Positions 1-12,069 of a stretch of DNA of 64,000 bases are shown one piece after another (the stretch's first letter is position 1; every line of letters starts with the position of its first letter). Origin of the DNA: Phylloscopus collybita (lineage: Eukaryota; Chordata; Aves; Passeriformes; Phylloscopidae); contig JAJNNQ010000137.1 in NCBI GenBank assembly GCA_027886175.1, positions 7,072,001 to 7,136,000 on the forward strand, given 5' to 3'. Both the position numbers and the translations under genes were made by a program. Under the pieces are notes generated by a model that worked only from the letters and a program-made list of their open reading frames with translations, was not told the DNA's origin and did no database searches.

Positions 1-80
1 CATAAGTCCCATAAGCAGCATAGCTTGTCAGAGTGATAGTGCTGATGTTTTGCTTGCTGAATTTTTAATTTTATTTGGGG

Positions 81-119
81 TTTGTTTGTTTGTTTGTTTG
101 TTTGTTTGTTTGTTTGTTT
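81..119. repeat. (TTTG)n microsatellite
   Basis: Nine uninterrupted TTTG units are followed by TTTA, with a GGGG run just before them. This is a simple tetranucleotide repeat and is likely length-polymorphic. Confidence 0.97.
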
Positions 120-1019
120 AGGGATGCATGTTATTTATCAATCAAACAAGTAATCAAACAGATTTGAAGCAAGGATTTGAGCTGTTTCATGAGCATTTCT
201 CATGCTGGCATCATCAACCCTTAAGAGCATTCATACAGCCACAACCAGTCAAGCAGGCACGACAGGATCCTGAAGGATCAGCTGAACATCTGGGTACAAA
301 ACACACTGCTCACTGTCCAGCACAGGTTCACTTTCCAATGGGTTTGCCTTCTTTTGTTCCAGGAATCCCAAAGATTTGAACCAGTGTCCAAAAATGCATT
401 TGTGGAAACCCTTGAGTAAAGACAACTGAACTTGCAGACCAATGGGTTGTCTTTACAGGGTGAGAAGAGTCTGGGTGTGTTTCAGCTGTGCCTGCCATAC
501 AGGGATGGCTTTGGGGCAGCTGTCATGGAATGACACAGAAAGGAAGATGTAATTCCTGCTCTTGGAGGGAGAAATAGATGATTTATGTGCTAATCAGAAA
601 TATGAGTGTAGACTTAGCCAGAATACACTGCTAAAGTAAAATCACTCTTCCAGAGATTTTAGAGTTCTCAGCAAGGCAGCTTGGCTAAATCAGGAAAAGA
701 ATGCAAGGATACAAGTACACCATTAGGCAGCCAAATTCCAAATCTGCAGAATTTTTAATCTGTCCTCTATAAACAGAAAAAAACAAAACACATAGAGATT
801 CTGTGGATATATTGACAGTCTGGAGCAACTAAACACCCAATAAATCCTGAGGTGTTGGGCTGGCACTAACTGTCCTGCCACTTACCTCATGAAAAGCCTT
901 TCTCCAAATATACACAATATAGGCTGCAAAGGTAAGCACAGGGACTGAAAAAAAAAAGAAAAAAAAGAAAAAAAAAAGGTAAATAATGCTGTTGGTGTGC
1001 TCATGACTCTTTAGGGCAG
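120..1019. other. unique non-coding stretch
   Basis: I see no gene or recognisable mobile element here. It holds an A-rich tract at 948-978 (A runs broken by single G) and otherwise AT-rich sequence. The open frame of 83 codons at 128-379 has no domain, splice context or upstream element that supports it. Confidence 0.6.
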
Positions 1020-1440
1020 AATAGAATGGAATGGAATAGTTCTAACTGGAAGTGGCTTAAAACAATCATCTAGTTCAACTGCTTGATCACTTCAGGGTTG
1101 TCCAAAAGTTAAAGCATATTTTTAAGTGCACTGTGTAAATGCTCTTTAAACACTGACAGGCGTGATACATAAAACACCTCTCTAGGAAACCTGTTCCAGT
1201 GTTTGACTGGCCTCTCTGTAAGGAAATGTTTCCTAATGTCAATTTTAAACCTCCCCTGACACAACTTTGAACCATTGTTGTATGTCCTATCACTGGATAC
1301 CACAAAGAAGAGATAAGTATCTCCCTCTCCACTTCCCCTCCTCAGGAAGATTAGAGGGCAATGAGGTTGCCCCTACATCTCGTGTTCTCCAAACTAGTGA
1401 TTTTAGTGCTTCAGTGGTCAAACACTTGTCTAACACTGCC
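1020..1440 (-). mobile_element. CR1 LINE, 3' part, 5'-truncated
   Basis: Read on the minus strand this is the 3' end of a CR1 non-LTR retrotransposon. On the plus strand it opens with repeated ATAGAATGGAATGGAATAG near 1020, the degenerate CR1 3' repeat. It then has the conserved blocks CTGTTCCAGTGTTTGAC (about 1192), GTAAGGAAATGTTTCCTAATGTC (about 1220) and the CCTCCCCTGACACA block (about 1252). Similarity fades around 1400-1440. The copy is diverged and has lost ORF2, so it is a dead 5' truncation. The 81- and 64-codon open frames inside it are not genes. Confidence 0.88.
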
Positions 1441-1542
1441 CATGAACTCCCATCTCAACTCTGTGATGATCCTGACTGGATGCCTGGTACCCACTAAAGC
1501 TGTTCTGTAATTCCCCATCACAACTGAACAGAGGCGAAAAGG

Positions 1543-1561
1543 AAAAAAAAAAAAAAAAAAA
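1543..1561. repeat. poly-A tract, 19 bp
   Basis: This is a run of 19 A that follows AGGCGAAAAGG. It is an isolated homopolymer. I see no target-site duplication to make it the tail of a retroposed copy. Confidence 0.95.
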
Positions 1562-1649
1562 GGTTCATGAATTGGGATAAGAACTGGGAGAGATTACTCA
1601 CCAATTATCATCAAGGGGCAAAACAGACTTGAGTTGGAGATATTAATTG

Positions 1650-2360
1650 AAGTTTTTGCCAGCAAAAATCAGAGCAAGATAATGAGAAGCAAAACAAATC
1701 TTAAAACCACCATTACTCTACGCCTCCCTCATTTCTGGGCTCTACCTCCTCCCTCCAGTGGCACATGGAGATGGGGAATTAAGGCTATGGTCATCACAGT
1801 TTCTGCTGCTGCTCAAGGAAAGGAGTCTTTGCCCTGCTCCAATGTGGGGTCCCTCCCATGGGAGACAGTTCTACATGAACTTCTCCATTGTGAGTCCCTC
1901 CCATGGGCTACAGTTATTCCTGAACCCTTCCAGCCTGGGTTCCTTTCCACAGGGTGCAGTCCATCAGGACCAGCCTGCTTTGCCATGGTCTTCACCACAG
2001 GCTGCTGGGGAATCTCAGCTCAAGCACCTGGACCACCTCCTCCCCCTCCTTCTCCACTGACCTTGGTGTCTGCAGAGTTGTTCCTTTTGCATATTCTCAG
2101 TCCTCTCTTGTCTGGCTGCAATTACATCTGCACAGTAACTGTTTTCTGCTTCTTAAACAAGTTATCCCAGAGGCGTTGCTGCCATCTTGGACGTGCTTGG
2201 CCTTGGCCAGCGCTGGTTCCCTCCTGGAGCTGGGTGGCACCGGCTCTGTCAGACATGGGGAAGCTTCCAGCAGCTTCTCACAGAAACCATCTCTGTAGCC
2301 TCTCCTCAGCCACCCAAACCTGGCCATGCAAACTAAATACAGACACAGAGCTGCATCTTT
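1650..2360 (+). mobile_element. avian ERV-associated repeat (probable 3' internal region)
   Basis: This segment matches, from memory, an interspersed repeat common in bird genomes that I associate with endogenous retroviruses, probably sequence between pol and the 3' LTR. Recognisable blocks include CCATGGTCTTCACCACAGGC (about 1982), the GACCACCTCCTCCCCCTCC stretch (about 2031), TTATCCCAGAGGCG (about 2161) and CTCTGTCAGACATGGGGAAG (about 2245). A 45-bp minisatellite sits inside it. The strand is a convention because no coding function is evident. Open frames of 242, 100 and 114 codons cross it in several frames, as expected for GC-richer repeat DNA, so I do not call them genes. The exact family is uncertain. 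Confidence 0.6.
1849..1983 (+). repeat. 45-bp minisatellite, three units
   Basis: Three consecutive 45-bp units start at 1849, 1894 and 1939. The first two begin GTCCCTCCCATGGG, and the third is more diverged (GTTCCTTTCCACAGGG). A partial unit ending CTGCTCCAATGTGGG precedes them (about 1834-1848). The period is a multiple of three, so it keeps frames open and accounts for the long spurious open frames here. Confidence 0.85.
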
Positions 2361-5300
2361 AAAAAGATTGAGCTGACTCTGAGGCCAGTCTGGATGGCAG
2401 ACTGCTCTGATTCCTTTGTGTGAGAGCAATGGCATCGCTGGAGAGCTCATTTAAAGAGGGGGTGGAAACTCAAGCATAGTCTGAAGCCTATGGGTTTCAA
2501 CACTTGCAGGAAGATACCTGGTGTCCAGTTCCTTGTCCATTAAAGATACCACATGGATTACAGTAAAGAAGTAAACAGTGGCTTGAGGAAGATAACAAAA
2601 TTGTTTTGAAGTTTTGTTTTGTTTTTAAGGTTATTGGCATGACTGAGGGCATTGGGAGCTCTGCAGTGATTTCACTGCTTGATTTTTCCTTTTAAGGAAA
2701 GATTTTCCAGGAGGTAGAATTTAGGAACAGAATGATCTCCCCATGGGTCAGCTGAGAATGAAATATCTGACAGCACAGACACATAGCCTCCCTTAGCACA
2801 TGCTGACATACTTATAGAAGTTGGCATGCCTAAAGGCTTCTTATTATTTATTCTGCCTCTCCTACAGTTCCTGAAGCACAAATACTCAGAAAGCTATGAG
2901 GTCTTGCTATGCTTCAGCTCTTTTGCTCCCCCATATTATACTCCCTAGGGTAACCATAGGAGCAAAGAACAACTTCTACAAGTCACAGTAGCATAGGAGT
3001 TCATTTATATACATCTTATTATTGCAGACCCTTGTCCACCCCCTTTAATGATATTGGCAACAGGATATATTTCTATACAATAATGCTGGAAAAGTTCATC
3101 AGGTTCAATGGACTAGTTATATAGATTTTCTCTCCGTGACCTCAAAAAAATAAAATAAAATTTAAAAAGTCATTCTCTTTCCAGGCTGTAAAAATTTGTT
3201 ATGACATATCTGGCAAACTTTAATATGTTTAATAAAGGCTCCTAAGAAAATATTTGCTTTAGCCATGACCCAGTTTTGGAAAAAGTTTTAGCTACAAGAA
3301 AGGTGTAGTCCTGGAGGAGCACAAATATGCTTGGCAATATTTCAAAGAGAGGTCAATTATTAATGAAATTTAAGGGCTTGTCTTTAGCCTACAGTTATGA
3401 TAATATTGAGTATTTTTTCCATGTATAAAATGTGCTTTAAAAGCAGGAGGATTTTAAAAGAGGGTCTTATTTGTGAAAAATCCCAACTTCTGGGTCTTGC
3501 TTTTGAAATATAAATAATATCTTATGTAGTGTTTATATCTGTGTGTAAAGATTTACTTACACCTTCACTACCAAAAAGTTACTCCACAGTTAGGTGAAAC
3601 ATTGATTTGCTGCAAGTCCATCCCAAAACGGACACCTTTGACTCTTCCATGGTGCATTCTCTTGTCCCACACTGACACTGATGTTACCAAGGAACCAGAA
3701 GAAGCTGAATGGCACCAAGGAATGGACAGTTCTACAGTTCTTCCTCAGTCATGATTTCTCTGTGCCCTCAGAGTGAATTGTTGTCTCTCAGCAGCCACGC
3801 TGCTGTGACTAACACCACTGCAACTTTCAATTAAGTCAGGTATCTCTTCTTAAGCTGCTTTTCCATTTCCTCTGATGGATTTCCTGATCAAATACTCCTT
3901 ACATCTCTCCCTTTCTGCTCTCACTATCCTTACCCTGCCCCTCTCTCTTCATGCACCCAATCTTTTCCACTTTTCTGCTGCATCTGAGCTCTTTCATGAA
4001 CCCCCTTGGTACCCATTCCCAGTTTCTTGTCTGTCCTCCAGGGTTCCACATTCCAGCTCTTTAGATTTATTTTTGACAGGGAGGACCCAGTTAATCAGAA
4101 TACTTTCTCATTGTGCACCTGCTCATGTTTTCATGCTTACCCACATTGTCCTGATCTTTCCACCTCATTGTTTCCCAGTCCAGCTCATCCCTATGTTATA
4201 CCCCAATACTCCTTCTCAGTCAGCTCTAGGCCATAATTCCACCATTTTTTTTGTGACAGCAGTTTTTCCTCATACAGACCCCAAAACTGCTCTTCTCTGC
4301 TCAGCTTCCTGCCTTATGTTATCATACTCCAGCTCTCCTCCTTCTTTGCATTCACATCACTGATCCTGATATGTGTGGGGAGCCCCATTGGTGCGTGGAG
4401 AGAGACAGAATTCATGCTCTCAAAAATTGCATAGAAAAAAAGTCTTCTTCTTTCCAGCCCTTCCTCTGAACAGACAGAATAGAGAGGAGCTGGATGTGAA
4501 CCATTAACAAGGATTTGCTGACTAATATTATTTCTTAGCAAGGTGAACATGAGGACAGTAAAAAGGCTGATATAACAGTGTACTTCCTTGCCAAGTCTCT
4601 AATTCCTGTTCCACAGTGTAAGGACACTGGACCTTCTCAAAGGTTAGCAGAACTTTAATGTGGATAAAACCAACTTCCCCCCCGCCCCCCATTACATTAT
4701 TGGGAACAGCTGAATAAACTTTGTTATAATTACAAAAAGCAGCCAGAAGGAGATACCAGCATAGAAAATGTCACCTTGGACAGTCACATTTAAAAACATT
4801 TCAATTAGTAAGTGAAAACATGGGAAATATAAGAGGAGGTGCCATCCAAACCTAATTATAGATTATGTTTTTGTTCTTGACGTAATATGATTTAAATTCA
4901 TTATCCATCTGTAGTGAGAGAAAAGATGCATTTTAATTCACATCCCTCATCAGGCATTACTGGGTTTAAAAATCATGATGGATAGCTACGGATTAGAGGT
5001 CAGTCTCACCATGAGGAGGAGTTACTGGTTATCGATTTGGTGAAAAAAAAAAACCCAGAAAACCCTTCCAAACCTTCTGAGAACTCTCTTTGGTAGGGAA
5101 ATCTTCAAATGTTTTACTTAATTCTCTGTAGAGACCCTAATTTAATAAATACTCTTTTACTTCCTGAATTTTTTTTGCATATTGCTAGAGCTATGTGTGA
5201 TTATAATATGACTATCTAAAGAAATAACTTAAGCAGGTCCTTAAATTCCTCCAGATTGATGGTCAGCTTTATTTGTTAAATTTAAGAATGGTATTTGCCA

Positions 5301-5969
5301 GCCTATGAGGTTTAGAAAACTTGGATGCTCAGTGCAAGTATCAATCCTTTGCTGTGCTACCTAAATAGTGTAACATTATTTCTCTCCCTCACACGCTCAT
5401 TCTTTTGAACTGAATAATTTAGTCCAGCCCTTGAAGACTGTTACACTTTCCATTACAAATTACTTTAGAGACCATAACATTTAGGTACTTTTAAAACTGA
5501 ATGAATGCGCTAAAAGTAACACTGCATTTGCATAAGCTCAAACTATTGTTTGGGGGGTTTTTAGCTATTTCAGCTAAGAAGCCTTTGTTCTTTTCTCTTC
5601 TGCTTAGCCCGTCACTTAGCTATCCCTCGGTATCAGTTTCTTGAGCTGATTCAAAGCATTAACATGAAAACCAGACTGGACTAAAGCAATGCACAAACAC
5701 CCCATGGAGATATTTAAGTTTTTGTAATGAATTTCAGTTTCAGAATGTGCTACATATAGTCCTGTACCACAAACGTCATTTTTGTTTCTTTAGGAAAGTA
5801 TTTTTCATACAGGTACAAAATATTATGCAGTGAAAACACACACTTGAACACAGACACAAACATGCAGAGTTTAGTTGCTTCCTTATGGCCTTTCAGTATT
5901 TAAAGAAAGCATATTGAAAAGCTGTAAAGGGACTGTTCACATGGTCAGATAAGGACAGGACAAGTTTTT
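2361..5969. other. unique AT-rich stretch without genes
   Basis: I see no coding exon, RNA gene or recognisable mobile element. Small features are a C-rich run at 4677-4690, A runs near 3146 and 5042, and an octamer-like ATTTGCAT at about 5526. The open frame of 162 codons at 3875-4363 is rich in Ser, Leu and Pro from pyrimidine-rich DNA and has no recognisable domain. Confidence 0.55.
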
Positions 5970-6218
5970 AAACTAAAAGAATGGAGATTTAGATTAGAAA
6001 TTAGGAAGAAATTCTTTACTATGAGGGTGGTGAAGCCCTGGCACAGATTGCCCAGGGAAGCAGTGGATGCCCCATCTCTAGAATTGTTCAGGGTCAGGTT
6101 GGATGGGGCTTGGAGCAACTTAGCCTAGTGGAAAGTGTCCCTGCCCATGGCAAGGGGGGTTGAATGAGATGATCTTTAGGATCCTTTCCAACCCAAATTA
6201 TTCTGTGACTCTGGGATT
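5970..6218 (+). mobile_element. CR1 LINE 3' end
   Basis: This is a CR1 3' untranslated region in plus orientation. It contains GATTTAGATTAGAAATTAGG (about 5986), the AAGAAATTCTTTACTATGAGGG block, GATTGCCCAGGGAAGCAGTGG (about 6046), GTTGGATGGGGCTTGGAGCA (about 6098), and it ends with TTATTCTGTGACTCTGGGATT, a decayed form of the CR1 3' octamer repeat. It is 5'-truncated and non-functional. Confidence 0.93.
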
Positions 6219-6410
6219 TTACAGAACACTCTATTAGTGTTTATCATGAAAATCTCTAGGATAGGATATAGGAATTGGCATAAATTCTGTTGTAGATGCA
6301 CTTAGAGCAGTAGTTCAGTGATGATCTGCCCTAATTATACATCTGACTCAGTTCTCCACAGAAAACAGGAGTACCCATCTGGAGGAACAGCACAATACAT
6401 GCCCTTGTTT

Positions 6411-6578
6411 CCCCAAAAAAGGACCCAAACCCCACAATACTCAAAGTAAAACAAAAAAGCAAATCGCCCCCACCCCTCCCCCCCCAAAAAACCCAAAAAA
6501 ACAACCCAACCCAATACTCAAAAATTAACCACAACAAACCAACCAGCTAACCAACCAGCTAACCAACCCACCACCCAG
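6411..6578. repeat. C/A-rich low-complexity tract with 12-bp repeat
   Basis: This is a strongly strand-asymmetric tract of C and A runs (CCCCACCCCTCCCCCCCC, then alternating AACCC motifs). It ends in repeats of the 12-mer AACCAACCAGCT at 6537-6570. The 68-codon minus-strand frame with Gly/Trp/Phe runs is its shadow. Confidence 0.85.
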
Positions 6579-6579
6579 T

Positions 6580-9500
6580 GGCTGGGCATTAATATCAAGA
6601 CAGCACCTTAAAACAGGAATTTATCTATTTTTGCAATAAAATGCCTTTGGATCTGAGCCTTCATTACTTAGTGCAAATAAACACTCAGAACTAGTAGCTG
6701 TCCAATAAAGATCTAGACAAAGCTATACAATTAGTCTGGCACAGGTTTCCATCAGAAACAATTGTCAGCCCTCAAATGATACTGGGCAAGTAAGGACTTG
6801 AGAAAATAAAGGGGAATGCAGCCAAGCACTTGTCTATTTAATCGAGCACAAGATGAAGTGAAAGATGCAATATGAGCTGGTTGCTGCTCAATTACTGTTG
6901 AAGTTTTGTTAAATGAGTTGACTGCTATCTTATTTACATAAGAAAATCTCCACTCATGCTTCACCGAGCCCCAGCCAGACCTTAATTGAGAATTTATGGT
7001 TGAGTTCTCAGTGGAGGTGAAGAACTGGAACGTTAATTCCAGGTGCAGCGATTGGCCTGAAGTCAGTCTCATTCATGACACTGATAAGCAGTGTCCATTC
7101 ATGCAAAATTCCTGTAACAAGCCAAGACTTGAATTGAAAATAGACAAGCAGTTTGAATCCAGGCTTGACTGCACTTGGATTTCCCTGTATTTATATATAC
7201 AGCAAAATTACATTTTCTCTGGCTTTTCTCTGGCTCAGGTGTTAATACTTGTACTGAGAATTTTTTCAAAATAAGTAAATAGTTTTTTTTTGGAAATTGT
7301 CAAGTTGGCCACACTTAACAAAGAGAGAGGAGGTGGTCTGCTGCTGTCTAAAGTGCCACACAGGTTTCCCTTATCTGTACATAAGAAGGGTTTTTTTCAA
7401 GGGGTGGTAGAAGGACTATTTATCTCACAGTGGATTTTGATATACTCAGGAAGTTCTGTAACCTTGTTGATAGCTGAAGCATGGGTTGTTTGGGTTCAGT
7501 TCTCTGCTGTGACAATCTTTCCTGAGTGATCTTTGGTAAACTATTCAAGACCTGCACTCCGCTTCCCTCCCCAAAGAAACTTTGAGGCTGTGCATCAAAA
7601 TGGAAGCAAGTTTTTACTTTTTAAATATATGTAAAAATTTGTTTCCTAACCAACTCATTGGAGTATTTCAATCTAAATTTAGTCTTTGGCATCCAAACAT
7701 TTACCGGAGGACAAAGTTGTTATGGGCCCTGCAGTCGTTATGTTTGGGGCTGATTTTTGGCTCAGTTTCTAGATGAGTTGTGCTTTCTGGGCTCCACTGG
7801 TGAGGGGCTGGATTCAGTTGCCTGAAGGCTGAAAAGTTGCTGCCTTTTCTGCTGCATGACTTTCTCCATCACAAGTTCTCAGGGGTTAAGGCTCGCAAAA
7901 CAGCAAACATATACATGATACCTGATGCCAAGCAAAGCTTGATGCAGGGCCATAGCAGAGAAGAAACCCTTGGAAACTGGTTGACACTCATACTTTTACT
8001 CTCTGACAGGGTATACCCAAAACTCACCAGAAAGCTAAAATGAAAAACATATCTGCAGACACAGAGGCCCACTCTGGAAATCACTGAGTTAATGAGGTCA
8101 AACAGCAGAGCAGTGAATGTAACAGAGAGAAACACAGATCCTTTCTAGTTATGGTTAAGCTATAGAATTTTCTAAATATTCCACTTTTTCCCCTCAGAGA
8201 TACCATTTTCTTAGCAAACCTACCATACATAATTATAGATTTGAGTGTTCCTTACCAGCTGAGAATAATACTGAATCTACAAACTTTTCCCAGTAAGCTT
8301 GGTGTGCTGTTCACTAGAATTTTATTCTTAGATGAGCAGCTTGTTATGGCCCTAAGACAAGCACATCTTCCTCCATCTACTCCCTGAATCACCTCACCCT
8401 GTGCAGCAGTCTGTGTTCCTGTGTCCATCACTGGGGCAAGCTGTTCAGAGCATGCTGGCAGGCATGTCACAGCCCTCAGAGGCTCAAGGACCACAGGGAA
8501 GCTCCAGGCACCTGCAGAGCACAGGTGTTCTCTAAGATGGCTATTTGCTTGTAATAATTGATGGAGGCAGAGGGAAGAACCAGTGGAAGAAAGCTGCCTT
8601 TTGTGATTTCACAAAAGGTGAAAAAGGTTGGGATTACCTTCCACTGTCAATGACTGGTATAATGTCACATGTAGAGAGACAAATGAGTATTGGCTTTTTA
8701 GAACAGTTTAATTATGATTTTCTATTTGCATGGGGTTGATTATGTGCTGTATGATGGGCAGGGAAGAAATACAGAAACAGACAAATAAATACTTTCCACT
8801 CTCCAGCAAATTTCTGTGGAAATTGGGCTTGGACCTTAATGATTTCTCTATCCCTGGGGATATATTACATCATCTCTACCTCAGTCCTGGAATACTTTCC
8901 TTGGATATTCATAGTATTCACTGGAGTAGTTCTCTTGAGTGAGGAACCTGCTGTCCCCAAAAGGCTGTACTCCACCTTGGCTCTGCAAGTTCCAGGTCAG
9001 GAAACTTTCCATATTAATTGGAAAAACCTCAGGTAATGGCAGGTTCCTGGGGTTCTGCCTTAATTTTTTGCTCACATATCCATTCTGAGCCTTCCATGCC
9101 TGGCAATCAGTTACTTCCAGAGGTTAATTACTGCTAGAAGAATACTTACACTCATGACAAGATTTCCATACTGTATGTCTTGGTTCTGGCTACTGAGAGC
9201 AGAAATGTTAGAGCTGGGTTTTGACACTGAGCACCTGGCACAGCATCCCACCTGGCACAGCTCATGTCACCCACATTGGCACTGCTGTGAATCTCACAGA
9301 AGCCATGCATTAAGAGTAGGGAGCAGAAATCCCAGGACTATCCCAACCTCTGTGGTGAGCTCCACTGAATTCACTGATGCCTTGGCTTGCATCCAGAAAC
9401 AACACTTCTGCATTTGTGGAGAACTGCATTCACAAAATAACTAAAATTATTTGTTCAGGTTTTGTAATCAGCTCAAACATCTGCACCCATGGCATAGAAT

Positions 9501-12060
9501 TTCCTTCCAGAAGCCGAATCTTATACATGGTTTTCAGATTCTGTTGCTTGAGGTCTAAATGCAGCCGGTCCATTCACCAGCCCAAAGAATTATGCCTAAA
9601 CATTGAGGGCATACCAAACTGAAACCTCTTGGACCACTGCTGTGCACCAGGGCACAAGGATCTCCTCCAGAACCCAGTTCCTTCAGGGCTTCATCAACAT
9701 CCACTGATAGAAGCGCAAATTTCACATTTCAGTACAAGATTAAAAAAGGCAAGCTGCCCCTGGGAATTGTTTAGCAGAATGCAGTATGTGAGAGAAGAAC
9801 AAACGCCAAAAATTCCCTGCCCTGTGCCTTTCTTTTTATTGTAAGATTTATACTCCAGTAAGATTTAGTCCTGCAATATCATCTTGGCATTCACACAGAT
9901 ATAACCTATGAATCTTACATCATACAACTAATACCCTCAGCTTTGATCTTCAAGGGGTGAAAAATGCTAATACTTTATACTACATTATTTAGGGGCTTCC
10001 TAGAGTTCAATGCATTAAGGCAGTCTTGTTATTCAGCAGTGAATAGATTTCATCTTTAGGAAGGTTATATTCATCTGTGCGGGAGAGAATGTAAGAAATA
10101 ATCCCCATCCTGTCAGGCAATTAAAGCAGTATTATTCCTTGCAATTTTAGGTTTTAATTTACTGTATGAATACCTACACTATTAAGTCAAATATTTTTAT
10201 GGAAAAAATCAGTGAAGTTCCACGCAATAATGTTAAAGCCTAACACCTCCTACATATTCTTCATTATGAGAATATTATGGTCTGGCACAAAACCAATATA
10301 CCTCAGTATTTGGACTGAAATTTAGGAAATGAGCTGTTTTGTTCTTGTAGACAAATTAACTACTTAAAGAGGGTTTTTTTATTGACAAAATTTATTATAA
10401 AAGGTACAGTTAAGGTTAAAATGTGATTTTTTTTGTTCTCAGTTTCCCTGCTTTTTTTCTGTTTTTATTTCCAGTCAGTCATTTGTAGCGTTTTGAAAAT
10501 TAAACTGTGAGCTGAAATTTTCAAGTCCTATTGACAGCTCAATAGCAATTCTTAGGAGGTGTGATAATCTGAGTAAAATTGGTTCAGATGCTTATAACTT
10601 CAGACCAAAAATCAAACTACATTCTTCATCAGATTGAAGAATCAGCAGATTGAAATACCACAATCTTGAGTAGATTAATGACATTTTAGGTTTTATGCTT
10701 ATGGTTATAAGCAGAAAAAAAACCCCACTGTTTCATAGGTGTACAGTACAATTTTCTTTGTGGATTGTTTTTTTGAAATTGATTTTAAGCTCTATTTCAG
10801 CCATGTGCAGGAGTAAATTCAACTGGTATTATCTCATTACATGGTCATACATCAAAAATGCACATTTCAGAGAGAGCACACCAGTTATGAAAAATTTTAC
10901 TCTGTCAGAGAATCTGGTGTTTCCAGTTTAGAGGAGAGAGAAAGGCTATAATTAGCCTCATTAATTAAAACCTTTGCCCAGGGTCTATATCTGAATGTGC
11001 AAGCCTCATCCTTCTCTATCCAGTAAGAGAAACACTGTTTCTAAGGCATGAGTCAGATAAACAAAAAAGAGATGAGTAAAACCATCAATTTCCCATAATC
11101 AGTTAAAAAATAGGGTCAAATTAAGATGCAGCTGTTTAAATTGTATGTGTGTGTGTTGGGTCAGATATGCCTTCCAAAGATATTTTCATTGTCTGAAAAT
11201 TTATTTGAAAAAGAGAGCAGCAAGTATTCAAGTCCCTTTTTCAATAAATATTTTGTGTGCAAAGAGGATCAGACTGACTGACCCCAAAGCAGCTGGATAT
11301 AAATAATGCTTATGTGGGCTAGGGAGGGATCAACTTCAAAGAGAACATGCAAGTGGATCAATCTTCAGTGCTCCTCTGCTTCTCTTGGCCACAAAACACT
11401 TTGGGTTTGCCTGAGAAGTAGTGGAAATCCTCCCTGATCCTTGAAAAAGGGAAGATAATATAAATAAACTCAGGTGAGGTGATATGAATGAGATTTCTCC
11501 TAGTGATGTGTTAGTGATGTAAAGACACTGCAAAATGATGCAGAGATGTGGGTTTTTTTAAAGTACTGGCCTCTCTTTGTGACATTTATGAAGAAATTCT
11601 GCATTACAGTGTAGTTTCCTGCTGTGCTTACCTATTTTGAAAATGTGGCTACCTCTCTATTAGGGTAAATAAAGTGAATTTACTGAAAATGTTGTACCTA
11701 CTTTCACACGTAAAGAAATAAGACTACAAAATCGATATACCTGTCATTTTAACTTTGACATGGTAGATACAAGAACAGACTGTTAAACAATCAGTAGATA
11801 AGAACCAAGAGCAACATGCAGTACTTGAAAATGTCCAGTGTGGATGTATCAAATGAAAATCATGTCAAATTTTACTAATTTCCTTCTCTGATGAAATCTT
11901 GCTTAGCATATGGAAGAGAAGCTGAAAATGTGAAGTGTTCTGACTGTATTAAGCTTTTAAACATTCTGTACCAGCAAAGTTGAAAATTATAGCCACTGTG
12001 TGTCAATCCTCAACTGACTAAAAATGGGCACTCAGGGAGTGATTTTCATTCCTTTCTTTA
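6580..12060. other. unique non-coding stretch
   Basis: No supported genes or mobile elements. All open frames are under 100 codons and show no domains. The only structure I noted is an inverted repeat at 8597-8618 (listed separately). Much of 9850-11300 is AT-rich with no repeat signature. Conserved non-coding elements could be present but cannot be identified from one sequence. Confidence 0.55.
8597..8618. other. inverted repeat, 10-bp arms, 2-bp spacer
   Basis: The left arm CCTTTTGTGA (8597-8606) is the exact reverse complement of the right arm TCACAAAAGG (8609-8618), with TT between them. It could be a symmetric protein-binding site. Roughly one such arm-plus-short-spacer match is expected by chance in 64 kb. 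Confidence 0.9.
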
Positions 12061-12069
12061 TCAAAAAAA

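Noticed and set aside
1634..2362. Longest open frame in the window (242 codons, plus).
   Set aside because: It lies over the ERV-associated repeat and its 45-bp minisatellite, overlaps long frames in other frames and strands, and shows no domain.
3875..4363. 162-codon open frame, plus strand.
   Set aside because: Ser/Leu/Pro/His-rich composition from pyrimidine-rich DNA, with no motif, splice context or promoter support.
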